Below, in pieces: positions 1 through 6,062 of a stretch of 9,556 bases of DNA. Within the stretch, counting starts at the first letter, position 1. Each line of letters starts with the position of its first letter. The notes beneath the pieces were generated by a model. It was given only the letters and a program-made list of their open reading frames with translations. It was not told the origin of the DNA and searched no databases. Source of the DNA: Bacillota bacterium (lineage in GTDB: Bacteria; Bacillota_C; Negativicutes; Sporomusales; Sporomusaceae); NCBI GenBank assembly GCA_023441125.1, contig JAEZQV010000288.1, forward strand, positions 1 to 9,556, written 5' to 3'. The position numbers were made by a program, and so were the translations under genes.

Positions 1-542
1 TCACCATGCTGGAAGCCATGGGCCTGCCCGTTCAGCCGCAATTGGTCCTGCATGTCGGCGGCGTTTATAAAGATAAAGCCAGTTCCCTGGAAAGATTTGC
101 GTCCCGGTTCAACCAGTTGTCGCCCAGGATTCGCCTGCGGCTCATGCTGGAAAATGATGATAAAGTATATACAGCCGCAGACGTACTTACCCTTTGTCAA
201 CAGCTTGCCGCCCCCATGGTGCTTGATATCCATCATTACCAGTGTGTAAATCAGGGAGAAACCCTGGCTGACATCTGGCCGGCCATTATCAAAACCTGGC
301 ATGGCGCTATTCCCAAAATTCATCTGTCAAGTCCCAGGAGCACCAAAGATTTTCGCAGCCATGCCGCTTATATCGAATTGGCGGACTTTCTTCCCTTTCT
401 GACTATGGCTGCTGAGGCCGGACAGGATTTTGACGTCATGATCGAAGCAAAAAATAAAGACCAGGCGTTGTTCAAGCTTCTGGACGAGCTTGAAACCACG
501 CCTGGTATAAACCGGATTGAACAAGCGGTTATTGAATTGTAA
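1..542 (+). CDS. uvsE: UV damage endonuclease UvsE/UvdE, C-terminal part (5' end outside window)
   Basis: This is the 3' portion of a gene whose reading frame is open at the left edge; the first whole codon is at base 3 and TAA ends at 542. UvsE nicks DNA 5' of UV photoproducts, opening a repair route independent of UvrABC. It is a TIM-barrel enzyme with a metal cluster. The fragment carries the recognisable family blocks in order: HVGG with a likely metal-ligand His, LENDDK with a metal-ligand Glu, LDIHHYQ with paired His, the KIHLSSPR block, and MIEAKNKDQALFKL near the end with another likely ligand Glu. About 180 residues are present out of roughly 300 usual for the family, so over a third is missing to the left. 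The ATG at base 6 is an internal Met, not the start. The gene converges on mogA with 36 bases between the stops, and I see no clear terminator there. Confidence 0.9.
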   Translation, partial: TMLEAMGLPVQPQLVLHVGGVYKDKASSLERFASRFNQLSPRIRLRLMLENDDKVYTAADVLTLCQQLAAPMVLDIHHYQCVNQGETLADIWPAIIKTWHGAIPKIHLSSPRSTKDFRSHAAYIELADFLPFLTMAAEAGQDFDVMIEAKNKDQALFKLLDELETTPGINRIEQAVIEL

Positions 543-578
543 AGGCATTGGCAGCCGGCATAATGTATGGTACCCTCG

Positions 579-1067
579 CTAAGGCCTGGCACATTCGCCG
601 GCCTCGCCTTTCATTATAGCCAAGCCATGCTCCAGCGACGGCAGCACAACTTCCAAGCATTCCCGCACACCTTTCGGGCTGCCGGGTAAATTAATAACGA
701 GCGTTCGCCCGCGCATCCCGGCGACTGCCCGGGACAGCATGGCCCGCGGCGTAATTGTCAGCGACTTGGCCCGCATCGCTTCCGGGATTCCCGGGACTTG
801 TCTGTCGATCACAGCCAGGGTAGCTTCCGGCGTGACGTCGCGCGGTCCTAAGCCCGTGCCGCCGGTAGTGAGAATAAGATCAATTTTTTTATTATCCGCC
901 ATGTCAATAATGGCCTGGCTGAGTGCAGCCCGCTCATCAGGCACAATCTGGTAATGTTTTACTTCACCTAAATCCGCCAGCATGTCGGCTATTACTTTGC
1001 CGCTTATGTCCTCGCGCTCACCGCGCGCTCCCTTGTCACTGGCGGTAAGGATGCCAATACTAAACAT
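579..1067 (-). CDS. mogA: Molybdopterin adenylyltransferase, MogA/MoaB family
   Basis: A 162-residue single-domain MoaB/Mog-fold protein, normal length for the family. MogA activates molybdopterin by adenylylation with ATP in the cytoplasm so that MoeA can insert molybdate. Visible signatures are SDKGARG near residues 10-16, the molybdopterin-binding TTGGTGLGPRDVTPEA at 67-82, and the late LPGSPKG loop at 127-133. The ATG is supported by GAGG eight bases upstream (1077-1080). It is the last gene of the moaC-MOSC-mogA operon, and its start overlaps the end of the MOSC gene by 8 bases, which implies translational coupling. MogA and MoaB paralogues are hard to separate by motif alone. The tandem arrangement with moaC and MOSC fits a MogA role, but the exact subfamily is inferred. 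Confidence 0.9.
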   Translation of the reverse strand: MFSIGILTASDKGARGEREDISGKVIADMLADLGEVKHYQIVPDERAALSQAIIDMADNKKIDLILTTGGTGLGPRDVTPEATLAVIDRQVPGIPEAMRAKSLTITPRAMLSRAVAGMRGRTLVINLPGSPKGVRECLEVVLPSLEHGLAIMKGEAGECARP

Positions 1068-1500
1068 TTTCTATCACCTCGATGCTATCGCCGTTAACGA
1101 CCTTACCCCCTGTTACGACAATAGCAAAAATGCCCTCTTTAGGCATAACACAGTCCCCGGCCTGATAGTAAATATTACAGCGGGTATGGCACTCCTTGCC
1201 TATCTGACTGACTTCCAGCAAGACCTCGCCAATCTTTAACTTAGTGCCAATCGGCAATACCGGCAGCGTCAGCCCTTCGGTAGTTAAGTTCTCCGCAAAA
1301 TCACCCGGATGAACGTCGAGTCCCATTTTTCTCATTTTCTCAATACTTTCCACAGCCAGCAAACTAACCTGCCGGTGCTGAAAACCGGCATGAGCATCGC
1401 CTTCAAGACCAAGTCCAACCAGCACATTAGCCTGACCAACATTTTTTTTGCGCTCGCCTTTATTTCTACTGGTACAGACAGCCACAATTCTACCCTGCAT
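1060..1500 (-). CDS. MOSC domain-containing protein
   Basis: A stand-alone 146-residue MOSC (molybdenum cofactor sulfurase C-terminal) domain. Family members are thought to bind the cofactor or carry sulfur on a conserved Cys; YiiM-type members detoxify N-hydroxylated compounds when loaded with cofactor. Visible motifs are GLEGDAHAG at 31-39, PGDFAENL at 65-72, the IGTKLKIGEVLLEV strand pair at about 84-97, and the cysteine region GKECHTRC at 101-108 with a further Cys at 117. There is no fused FeS or PLP domain. The ATG at 1498-1500 has the strong site GGAGGAG eight bases upstream (1509-1515), overlapping the moaC stop codon. With only 2 bases after moaC and an 8-base overlap with mogA, it belongs to cofactor synthesis rather than to a separate detoxification unit. 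The exact substrate is not deducible. Confidence 0.9.
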   Translation of the reverse strand: MQGRIVAVCTSRNKGERKKNVGQANVLVGLGLEGDAHAGFQHRQVSLLAVESIEKMRKMGLDVHPGDFAENLTTEGLTLPVLPIGTKLKIGEVLLEVSQIGKECHTRCNIYYQAGDCVMPKEGIFAIVVTGGKVVNGDSIEVIENV

Positions 1501-1502
1501 AT

Positions 1503-1982
1503 TTATTTCTCCTCCCTGATGTAATCACCGCTTTTGCCGCCTGATTTGGCCATTAGGCGTACATACTCAATTGTCATCCCTTTATCAACTGCTTTACACA
1601 TATCATAGACCGTCAGGGCCGCAACGGCTACGGCCGTAAGGGCCTCCATCTCAACCCCGGTTTTGCCGGTAGTCTTGACTGTGGCTTTAATGTCTATGGC
1701 ATTTGCCTCTTCATCAATGGCAAAATTCAGGTTAACACCGGTCAGTAACAGCGGATGGCACATGGGAATTAAATCCCAGGTGCGCTTGGCCCCCATTACG
1801 CCGGCTACCTGAGCGACACCTAACACATCGCCCTTGCCCATAGCCCCCTGTTTTACCAACGCAAGCGTCGCCGGCTGCATGGAAATCCGCCCTTCGGCCA
1901 CCGCTTCGCGCTTCGTTTCATCTTTCACACTGACATCCACCATCCGAGCCTTACCTGAATTATTAAAGTGTGTCAACTCCAT
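1503..1982 (-). CDS. moaC: Cyclic pyranopterin monophosphate synthase MoaC
   Basis: MoaC converts the MoaA product 3',8-cyclo-GTP to cyclic pyranopterin monophosphate, the first stable intermediate of molybdenum cofactor synthesis; it acts as a hexamer in the cytoplasm. The 159-residue length is typical. Family blocks are clear: [18 protein letters not shown] at 14-31, [14 protein letters not shown] at 65-78 with the active-site Lys and His, [15 protein letters not shown] at 109-123, and [11 protein letters not shown] at 126-136 with the catalytic Asp-Met-Cys-Lys. The start is ATG at 1980-1982, with a purine-rich stretch (AAGGAAAGGGG) about 13 bases upstream, slightly far for a Shine-Dalgarno site. 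It is the first gene of the three-gene cofactor operon. Its partner moaA lies about 2.5 kb upstream in another operon on the same strand. Confidence 0.95.
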   Translation of the reverse strand: MELTHFNNSGKARMVDVSVKDETKREAVAEGRISMQPATLALVKQGAMGKGDVLGVAQVAGVMGAKRTWDLIPMCHPLLLTGVNLNFAIDEEANAIDIKATVKTTGKTGVEMEALTAVAVAALTVYDMCKAVDKGMTIEYVRLMAKSGGKSGDYIREEK

Positions 1983-2074
1983 TACTGTGTCCAGGCCCCT
2001 TTCCTTGCACGGCTATCCGGTCAATATTGCGTAAATTAAATCATCGTGTGCATGAAACAATGGATTGAATCCTT

Positions 2075-2153
2075 ATTATACATATTATTTTGCCATTTTT
2101 TTTATAATTCCTGCAATATTCCAGTCGGTTGCATAGATTGTAATTTGTTTCAT
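2075..2153 (-). promoter_or_regulatory. Possible moaC operon promoter region with 9-bp inverted repeat
   Basis: The only good -10 match in the 281 bases before moaC on the minus strand is TATAAT at 2075-2080, about 93 bases upstream of the start codon. No convincing -35 box sits at 16-18 bases. The flanking sequence holds ATGAAACAA (2052-2060) and its exact inverse TTGTTTCAT (2145-2153), which bracket the -10 element. These could be operator halves or chance in AT-rich DNA. I did not find the conserved elements of the molybdenum cofactor riboswitch here. Confidence 0.35.
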
Positions 2154-2200
2154 CCCCAAACAATCCGGGAAGAGCGGGCTTAAAAACTTAAGAACACAAG

Positions 2201-2229
2201 CAGGAGCCCGGACAAAGGCCAGGCTCCTG
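2201..2229 (-). terminator. Probable terminator of the alcohol dehydrogenase gene
   Basis: An 8-bp perfect stem (CAGGAGCC at 2201-2208 with GGCTCCTG at 2222-2229) lies 35 bases after the adh stop codon. Two further G-C pairs can form beyond one mismatch. On the minus strand the stem is followed by a moderately U-rich tail (CTTGTGTTCTT, then GTTTTT). It separates adh from the moaC operon. The tail is imperfect, so termination may be partial. Confidence 0.6.
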
Positions 2230-2263
2230 TTATGTTTTTATGTCATTGTCAAGCTTTGCTTAA

Positions 2264-3424
2264 TTATATAGCAGCTTTGTAGATATTCTCAATTTCCTCT
2301 TGGGTGGCCTGTTTGGGATTGGTGAACCCACAGGCGTCTTTCAGCGCATTAGCGGCCAAAACCGGAATATCTTTTTTGTCAAAGCCTTTGAGATCTTTCA
2401 GACCGGCCGGAATGCCAATATCGGCAGACAGTTCACGGATCGCAGCCAGCGCTGCGTTTGCCGCTTCCTCAGCAGACAAACCGGCAATGTCTTTACCCAT
2501 AGCCTTGGCAATCTCAACAAACCTTTCCGGCACGACCTTGGCATTATAATCTTCCACTGCCGGCAGCAGAATGGCATTGCAGACCCCATGCGGCAGATCA
2601 TAGAAGCCGCCAAGCTGGTGAGCCATTGCGTGTACATAGCCAAGACTGGCATTGTTAAAGGCAACACCGGCAAGATATTCCGCATAGGTCATCATCTCCC
2701 GGGCCTCCATATCATTGCCGTCCTGCACAGCCCGGCGCAAATAACCGGCAATAAGCTCGATCGCTTTAAGGGCGGCGCAATCAGTCACAGGCGTGGCAAT
2801 CGTAGAAACATACGCTTCGACGGCATGGGTCAGGGCATCCATACCGGTAGCGGCGGTGAGGGCTGGCGGCATGGCAACCATCAAATCAGCATCGTCAACT
2901 GCAATAACAGCGGTTGTATGCCAATCCACTATGGCCATTTTTATATGCCGGCTTTCGTCAGTAATTATACAGAAACGGGTCATCTGGCTGGCCGTACCGG
3001 AGGTGGTATTTACTGCAATCAGCGGCAACTGAGGTTTGGCGGATTTATTAATACCTTCATAATCTTCAATTTTGCCGCCGTTAGCAGCCACAAGCGCAAT
3101 CCCTTTTGCACAGTCATGCGGTGAACCGCCGCCAAAAGATACTACAAAATCACATTCATTCTCCCGCAGCATCTTCAAACCATCATTCACATTGCCGACG
3201 GTCGGATTCGGCTGAGCTCCGTCAAAAATTACGTAATCGACACCAATCTTAGCAAGTACATCTGTCACTTTGTTAACAAGCTTGATCTGCACCAGGACTT
3301 TATCACTGACAATTAAAGCTTTTTTGAAGCCCATCGGCTTTATGTAATCGGCAATGTCTTCCAGACAACTAACACCCATAATAGTTACCGGCGGCATAAA
3401 ATACCCAAAAGATTTCTTTGTCAT
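2264..3424 (-). CDS. Iron-containing (group III) alcohol dehydrogenase
   Basis: A 386-residue cytoplasmic NAD(P)-dependent oxidoreductase of the FucO / 1,3-propanediol dehydrogenase / AdhB family, full length. The N-terminal half is a Rossmann-like domain with GGGSPHD at 98-104. The next block is [13 protein letters not shown] at 139-151, where many relatives have TTAGTGSE; here Ser and Gln replace Ala and Glu. The helical half carries the metal ligands: Asp196 and His200 in [13 protein letters not shown], then His265 and His279 in [17 protein letters not shown], with His269 the likely catalytic His. The start ATG has GAGGAGGG six bases upstream (3431-3438). The gene stands alone between a terminator and a long upstream region with sigma-54 promoter elements, so it is probably induced by a specific signal such as an alcohol or diol. 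Substrate (ethanol, butanol, propanediol or other) cannot be read from the sequence. Confidence 0.95.
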   Translation of the reverse strand: MTKKSFGYFMPPVTIMGVSCLEDIADYIKPMGFKKALIVSDKVLVQIKLVNKVTDVLAKIGVDYVIFDGAQPNPTVGNVNDGLKMLRENECDFVVSFGGGSPHDCAKGIALVAANGGKIEDYEGINKSAKPQLPLIAVNTTSGTASQMTRFCIITDESRHIKMAIVDWHTTAVIAVDDADLMVAMPPALTAATGMDALTHAVEAYVSTIATPVTDCAALKAIELIAGYLRRAVQDGNDMEAREMMTYAEYLAGVAFNNASLGYVHAMAHQLGGFYDLPHGVCNAILLPAVEDYNAKVVPERFVEIAKAMGKDIAGLSAEEAANAALAAIRELSADIGIPAGLKDLKGFDKKDIPVLAANALKDACGFTNPKQATQEEIENIYKAAI

Positions 3425-3547
3425 TATAAACCCTCCTCAATATTTTCTGGTTTGCAACAGGTTATACCAAACCGGGGCACATTTGTTACTACATGCTAAC
3501 AGTTATTTTAATACTCACCCCCAATTTATACAGAATTTTCAATATAT

Positions 3548-3727
3548 TTATGAGTTTCCTCTATGCCCCCACTGTTTAAAACGAATGCAAAAAAGGATAA
3601 GATAATACATGTTCATAGCCGGCTGATAACCATTCGTAAAAGTAAATGCACCATTATTTCCCTGCACAATTATATTAGCAAAAATCGTGCCAGGCCTATT
3701 TTCCCTGTTATTTGAAGAAATTGTCAT
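3548..3727 (-). CDS. Small ORF, 59 codons, upstream of the alcohol dehydrogenase (uncertain)
   Basis: A minus-strand ORF beginning MTISSNNREN and ending with TAA at 3548-3550. It is preceded by a textbook ribosome binding site, AAAAGGAG (3734-3741), six bases from the ATG. The first 35 residues are polar and Asn/Gly-rich (FANIIVQGNNGAFTFTNG). The tail is short and hydrophobic (YYLILFCIRF). I recognise no family. Its codons 12-17 coincide with the sigma-54 promoter at 3677-3692, so it could not be fully transcribed from that promoter and would need its own. It may be a real small protein, the remnant of a longer gene now serving as regulatory DNA, or a chance ORF with a good binding site. Confidence 0.35.
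   Translation of the reverse strand: MTISSNNRENRPGTIFANIIVQGNNGAFTFTNGYQPAMNMYYLILFCIRFKQWGHRGNS
3677..3692 (-). promoter_or_regulatory. Sigma-54 (RpoN) -24/-12 promoter for the alcohol dehydrogenase
   Basis: Read on the minus strand the site is TGGCACGATTTTTGCT. This matches the sigma-54 consensus TGGCAC-R-N4-TTGCW at every defined position, with the required ten bases between the GG and GC doublets. The predicted transcript start is near 3666, giving a leader of about 240 bases before the adh start codon. No other gene start on this strand lies between. Sigma-54 polymerase needs an activator ATPase bound upstream, and a dyad at the right distance is present (3771-3820). No rpoN or activator gene is in the window. 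Confidence 0.75.
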
Positions 3728-3770
3728 TACGGACTCCTTTTGTTGGGATAAAGTTGTTAGAAAACTGTCT

Positions 3771-3820
3771 CATTGTGCCATTTTTGTGTTACAGTACCAG
3801 AACACATAGATGACACATTG
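3771..3820 (-). promoter_or_regulatory. 50-bp nested dyad, candidate upstream activator site
   Basis: Two pairs of inverted arms share one centre, between 3795 and 3796. The outer arms are CATTGTGCCAT (3771-3781) and ATGACACATTG (3810-3820), matching at 9 of 11 positions. The inner arms are TGTGTT (3785-3790) and AACACA (3801-3806), an exact match, with palindromic GTAC in the middle. The TTGTG cores on each side repeat at 11 bp, one helical turn. The centre lies about 130 bp upstream of the predicted sigma-54 transcript start, the usual distance for an enhancer-binding protein. The activator's identity is unknown. Confidence 0.55.
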
Positions 3821-3839
3821 CTAAACCAGGCTATAAATA

Positions 3840-3877
3840 AAGAAGGCTTCTGTATGCTGAAATACAGAAGCCTTCTT
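3840..3877 (-). terminator. Strong terminator hairpin after the 141-residue gene
   Basis: A perfect 16-bp inverted repeat, with arms 3840-3855 and 3862-3877 and a six-base loop, lies 80 bases past the stop of the unrecognised gene at 3958. On the minus strand the stem runs into a U-rich tail (CTTTATTTATAG). It isolates the adh regulatory region from upstream transcription. Confidence 0.75.
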
Positions 3878-3957
3878 GCTGCCGGGCACTATAACACCAA
3901 CCGGGTGTGACACACCCTGACTCAGACTGTGTCAATCGCCGGCAAACACCGGCAGTG

Positions 3958-4383
3958 CTAAGCCATATTGATAAACTCACCGACTGACAGCAGCCAATTG
4001 GTAGCGGCCAGTTTCGCCTCCTCAAAGGTAGCATGCCACTGGTCAATATGCAGCTCCCGCCGTTCCTGGTCGGGAATTACGGCAAAGCCTGCAACCTTGT
4101 ATCCGGTTACCTGAGCGGAGATTTCAATCATTATCGCATCAAGCGTAGCCGGAAATACGCAATTGGGATACGGCTCATAATATATTGCGCATTCTTCACC
4201 TGCAGCCAAATCTTTCTTGCTCTGCTCCACCCAGACACAATGATTGGAAAAAGCAACCGAGCGAATAGGCGTAACAAAAGTATAGATGGTGGGAATATCT
4301 GAGCGTGCATTGTTCAAAGCACATACTTCCTTTCCGCAAACAGAGGCATTACCGTCTGGAATATATAAGCAAGCACTCATCAT
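3958..4383 (-). CDS. Hypothetical protein, 141 residues
   Basis: I do not recognise this protein. It is predicted soluble, with no signal peptide or membrane segment, and slightly acidic. The N-terminal 25 residues hold three Cys (positions 5, 16 and 21, in SVCGKEVC), and three more follow mid-protein (HCVWVEQ, EECAIYYEPYPNC). A central part looks like alternating strands (ISAQVTGYKVAGFAVIP) and the C-terminus like a helix (TFEEAKLAATNWLLSVGEFI). No Shine-Dalgarno site precedes the tandem ATG ATG start. A TATAAT lies only 2 bases upstream of it (4386-4391), so the true start may be further in, for example the TTG after AAAGGAAG around codon 23. It has its own terminator downstream and follows the moaA terminator, so it is probably monocistronic. 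A link to cofactor synthesis is positional only. Confidence 0.7.
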   Translation of the reverse strand: MMSACLYIPDGNASVCGKEVCALNNARSDIPTIYTFVTPIRSVAFSNHCVWVEQSKKDLAAGEECAIYYEPYPNCVFPATLDAIMIEISAQVTGYKVAGFAVIPDQERRELHIDQWHATFEEAKLAATNWLLSVGEFINMA

Positions 4384-4427
4384 GTATTATATGGAAAAAA
4401 CAACCCGGCATACATGAACAAGCCAAA

Positions 4428-4469
4428 GCAAAGGCGTAACCTTCAGGTTTTTGAAAGTTACGCTTTTGC
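4428..4469 (-). terminator. Terminator of the mobB-moaA operon
   Basis: Arms GCAAAGGCGTAAC (4428-4440) and GTTACGCTTTTGC (4457-4469) pair over 13 bp with a single G-U. The inner TTCA/TGAA extends the hairpin by four pairs past one mismatch. It begins 33 bases after the moaA stop and is followed on the minus strand by a modest U-rich tail (TTTGGCTTGTTC). Confidence 0.65.
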
Positions 4470-4501
4470 CGGCCAGCTATCCATTCTGTATTTTAGGTAA
4501 A

Positions 4502-5482
4502 TCAACCGCCAATTTGTGACATTTTCCGAAAAAACGCAGTCTGGCCGCCGGGAGTTGACAGGGTGTGACCCTGTGGTTTATCTGCAATAGTATTGTAAAA
4601 TAACTTCGCAATCTCTTCATCGCCGGCGCCATTTCTCAGTGCCGTTTTAATATCAATCTCCTGGTTGGATAACAAACAGGGCTTAAACTTTCCGTCGGCA
4701 GTCAACCGGATACGGTTGCAGGCATTGCAAAAGTGCTCTGAAATCGGTGTTATAAAACCAAATGACCCTTTTCCCTGAGGCAGAACGAAATACTTGGCCG
4801 GTCCGTTACCCCGGACATCCAGGGTGGGTTTAAGGCATCCCCGGCCAAATGAGTTAATAATGGTCTTAATCTCCTCGATATCAGGGCCGCGTCCAACTTG
4901 GTTTTCGCCGATGGGCATATACTCGATAAAGCGCACCGAGACGGGCGCGCGGTGCACCAAATCGACGAAATATGCGATATCCTGTTCCGTTATTATATTG
5001 GTAAGCACAACATTAAGTTTAACCGGCGTTAACCCCACTGCCAAAGCGGCTTCCATCCCCTTGATTGTTTCAGCCAGATTACCGCCGCGGGTTATATTGC
5101 GAAATTGATCCGGATCAATCGTGTCCAGGCTAATGTTTACTCTATTCAAACCAGCCGCTTTAAGCTTGGCGGCCATGCCGGCCAGCAAGCTGCCGTTGGT
5201 TGTCAGCGACAAATCAGTTATTGTTTTTAGACCGGCAATATTTCGCACAAAATCCACGATACCGCGCCTGACCAGCGGTTCACCGCCGGTCAGCCGGATT
5301 CTGCTTACGCCATGCCTGCTGACAATACGTATGACCCGCAGCAGCTCTTCATAACTTAGAATTTCACCATGACTAAGCAGCTTCACACCCTGCGTCGGCA
5401 TACAATAAACACAGCGAAAATTACACAGGTCAGTGACTGAGACTCGGAGATAATTAATTTGCCGGTTAAGTCCGTCATGCAT
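4502..5482 (-). CDS. moaA: GTP 3',8-cyclase MoaA (radical SAM)
   Basis: MoaA cyclises GTP to 3',8-cyclo-7,8-dihydro-GTP using S-adenosylmethionine, the first step of molybdenum cofactor synthesis. It has 326 residues, full length. The radical SAM cluster motif is CNFRCVYC (Cys20, 24, 27), followed by RIRLTGGEPL at 61-70 and SLTTNG at 92-97. The second, GTP-binding cluster uses Cys252, Cys255 and Cys269 (CNACNR and KPCL). The chain ends in Gly-Gly (MSQIGG), the conserved C-terminal tail needed for catalysis, so the 3' end is intact. The ATG lies 6 bases after the mobB stop. Its ribosome binding site AAAGGA (5494-5499) sits inside the mobB tail, 11 bases from the start, which suggests coupling. 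Its partner moaC is in the separate downstream operon. Confidence 0.97.
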   Translation of the reverse strand: MHDGLNRQINYLRVSVTDLCNFRCVYCMPTQGVKLLSHGEILSYEELLRVIRIVSRHGVSRIRLTGGEPLVRRGIVDFVRNIAGLKTITDLSLTTNGSLLAGMAAKLKAAGLNRVNISLDTIDPDQFRNITRGGNLAETIKGMEAALAVGLTPVKLNVVLTNIITEQDIAYFVDLVHRAPVSVRFIEYMPIGENQVGRGPDIEEIKTIINSFGRGCLKPTLDVRGNGPAKYFVLPQGKGSFGFITPISEHFCNACNRIRLTADGKFKPCLLSNQEIDIKTALRNGAGDEEIAKLFYNTIADKPQGHTLSTPGGQTAFFRKMSQIGG

Positions 5483-5488
5483 AAATAA

Positions 5489-5992
5489 TCAGTCCTTTAA
5501 GTTTTCGTTATTTAGCACGTTCCGCTCGATAAAACCAGCCATCGCGGCGGCATCATCCAGGCTGAAATGCGGTACTCCTTCATACAGCTGTGTGTCGGTT
5601 ACCACCGCCAGCAATTCCGGCTTGCTGCCCAGCGGCGGCTGGCCTGCCGCCTGACGAAATACCTCAATCTTAGGTTTGCTTTCCAGCTTATAGCCTTCCG
5701 TGATAATTATATCTACATTGTCGATGTAACCGACAATCCGGTCCAGCGAAAGTTCCTGCTCTGTATTTCTGACCATCGCCAACTGGCGGGGAGAGGCCAA
5801 AAACACGACGTCGGCCCCGGCCTGCGCGTGTCGCCAGGTATCTTTACCAGGCTGATCAAAATCACATTCACCATGATGGTGCTTGATTACCGCAATTCTA
5901 TAACCCCGTTTTTTAAGTTCGGAGATCAGTTTTTCAAGATAAGTGGTTTTCCCACTGTTTGAGCGGCCTACTATAGATAAAACCGGAATCAA
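5489..5992 (-). CDS. mobB: Molybdopterin-guanine dinucleotide biosynthesis protein MobB
   Basis: A 167-residue P-loop GTP-binding protein that assists conversion of molybdenum cofactor to its guanine-dinucleotide form. The Walker A motif GRSNSGKTT is at 9-17. IKHHHGECDFDQPGKDTWRH at 36-55 is a family block, and IIITEGYKLESKPKIEVFR at about 96-113 carries the conserved TEG. The start is TTG at 5990-5992, supported by AAGGGG (6001-6006) eight bases upstream. An in-frame stop lies seven codons upstream with no ATG or GTG between, and the first internal Met comes far too late. It is first in the mobB-moaA operon. MobA, the catalytic partner, is not in the window. MobB can occur without MobA activity nearby, so its role in this host is inferred from the family. 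Confidence 0.92.
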   Translation of the reverse strand: MIPVLSIVGRSNSGKTTYLEKLISELKKRGYRIAVIKHHHGECDFDQPGKDTWRHAQAGADVVFLASPRQLAMVRNTEQELSLDRIVGYIDNVDIIITEGYKLESKPKIEVFRQAAGQPPLGSKPELLAVVTDTQLYEGVPHFSLDDAAAMAGFIERNVLNNENLKD

Positions 5993-6062
5993 AGCCGTCG
6001 CCCCTTCTGCAGTTCAAATAATTGATATTTTAAAAAATTCTCCACTTTTACAGATTAACCTT

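Noticed and set aside
2085..2153. 22-codon ORF in the moaC leader (begins MKQITIYATDW)
   Set aside because: It has no Shine-Dalgarno site at a workable distance, and the best -10 element lies downstream of it. Probably chance.
1983..2263. Molybdenum cofactor riboswitch upstream of moaC
   Set aside because: I looked for the conserved multi-stem elements and found only weak AT-rich inverted repeats. A covariance-model search would settle it.
2300..3124. 274-codon plus-strand ORF
   Set aside because: It is antisense to the well-supported alcohol dehydrogenase, has no ribosome site or family resemblance, and is a frame shadow of that gene.
3452..3469. Second sigma-54-like element (TGGTAT...TTGCAA) close to the adh start
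   Set aside because: The GG and GC doublets are 11 bases apart instead of 10 and the -24 box is degenerate, so it is unlikely to work.
3753..3780. Sigma-54-like TGGCAC at 3775-3780 on the minus strand
   Set aside because: It lacks the GC doublet at the required spacing. The sequence is better explained as an arm of the 50-bp dyad.
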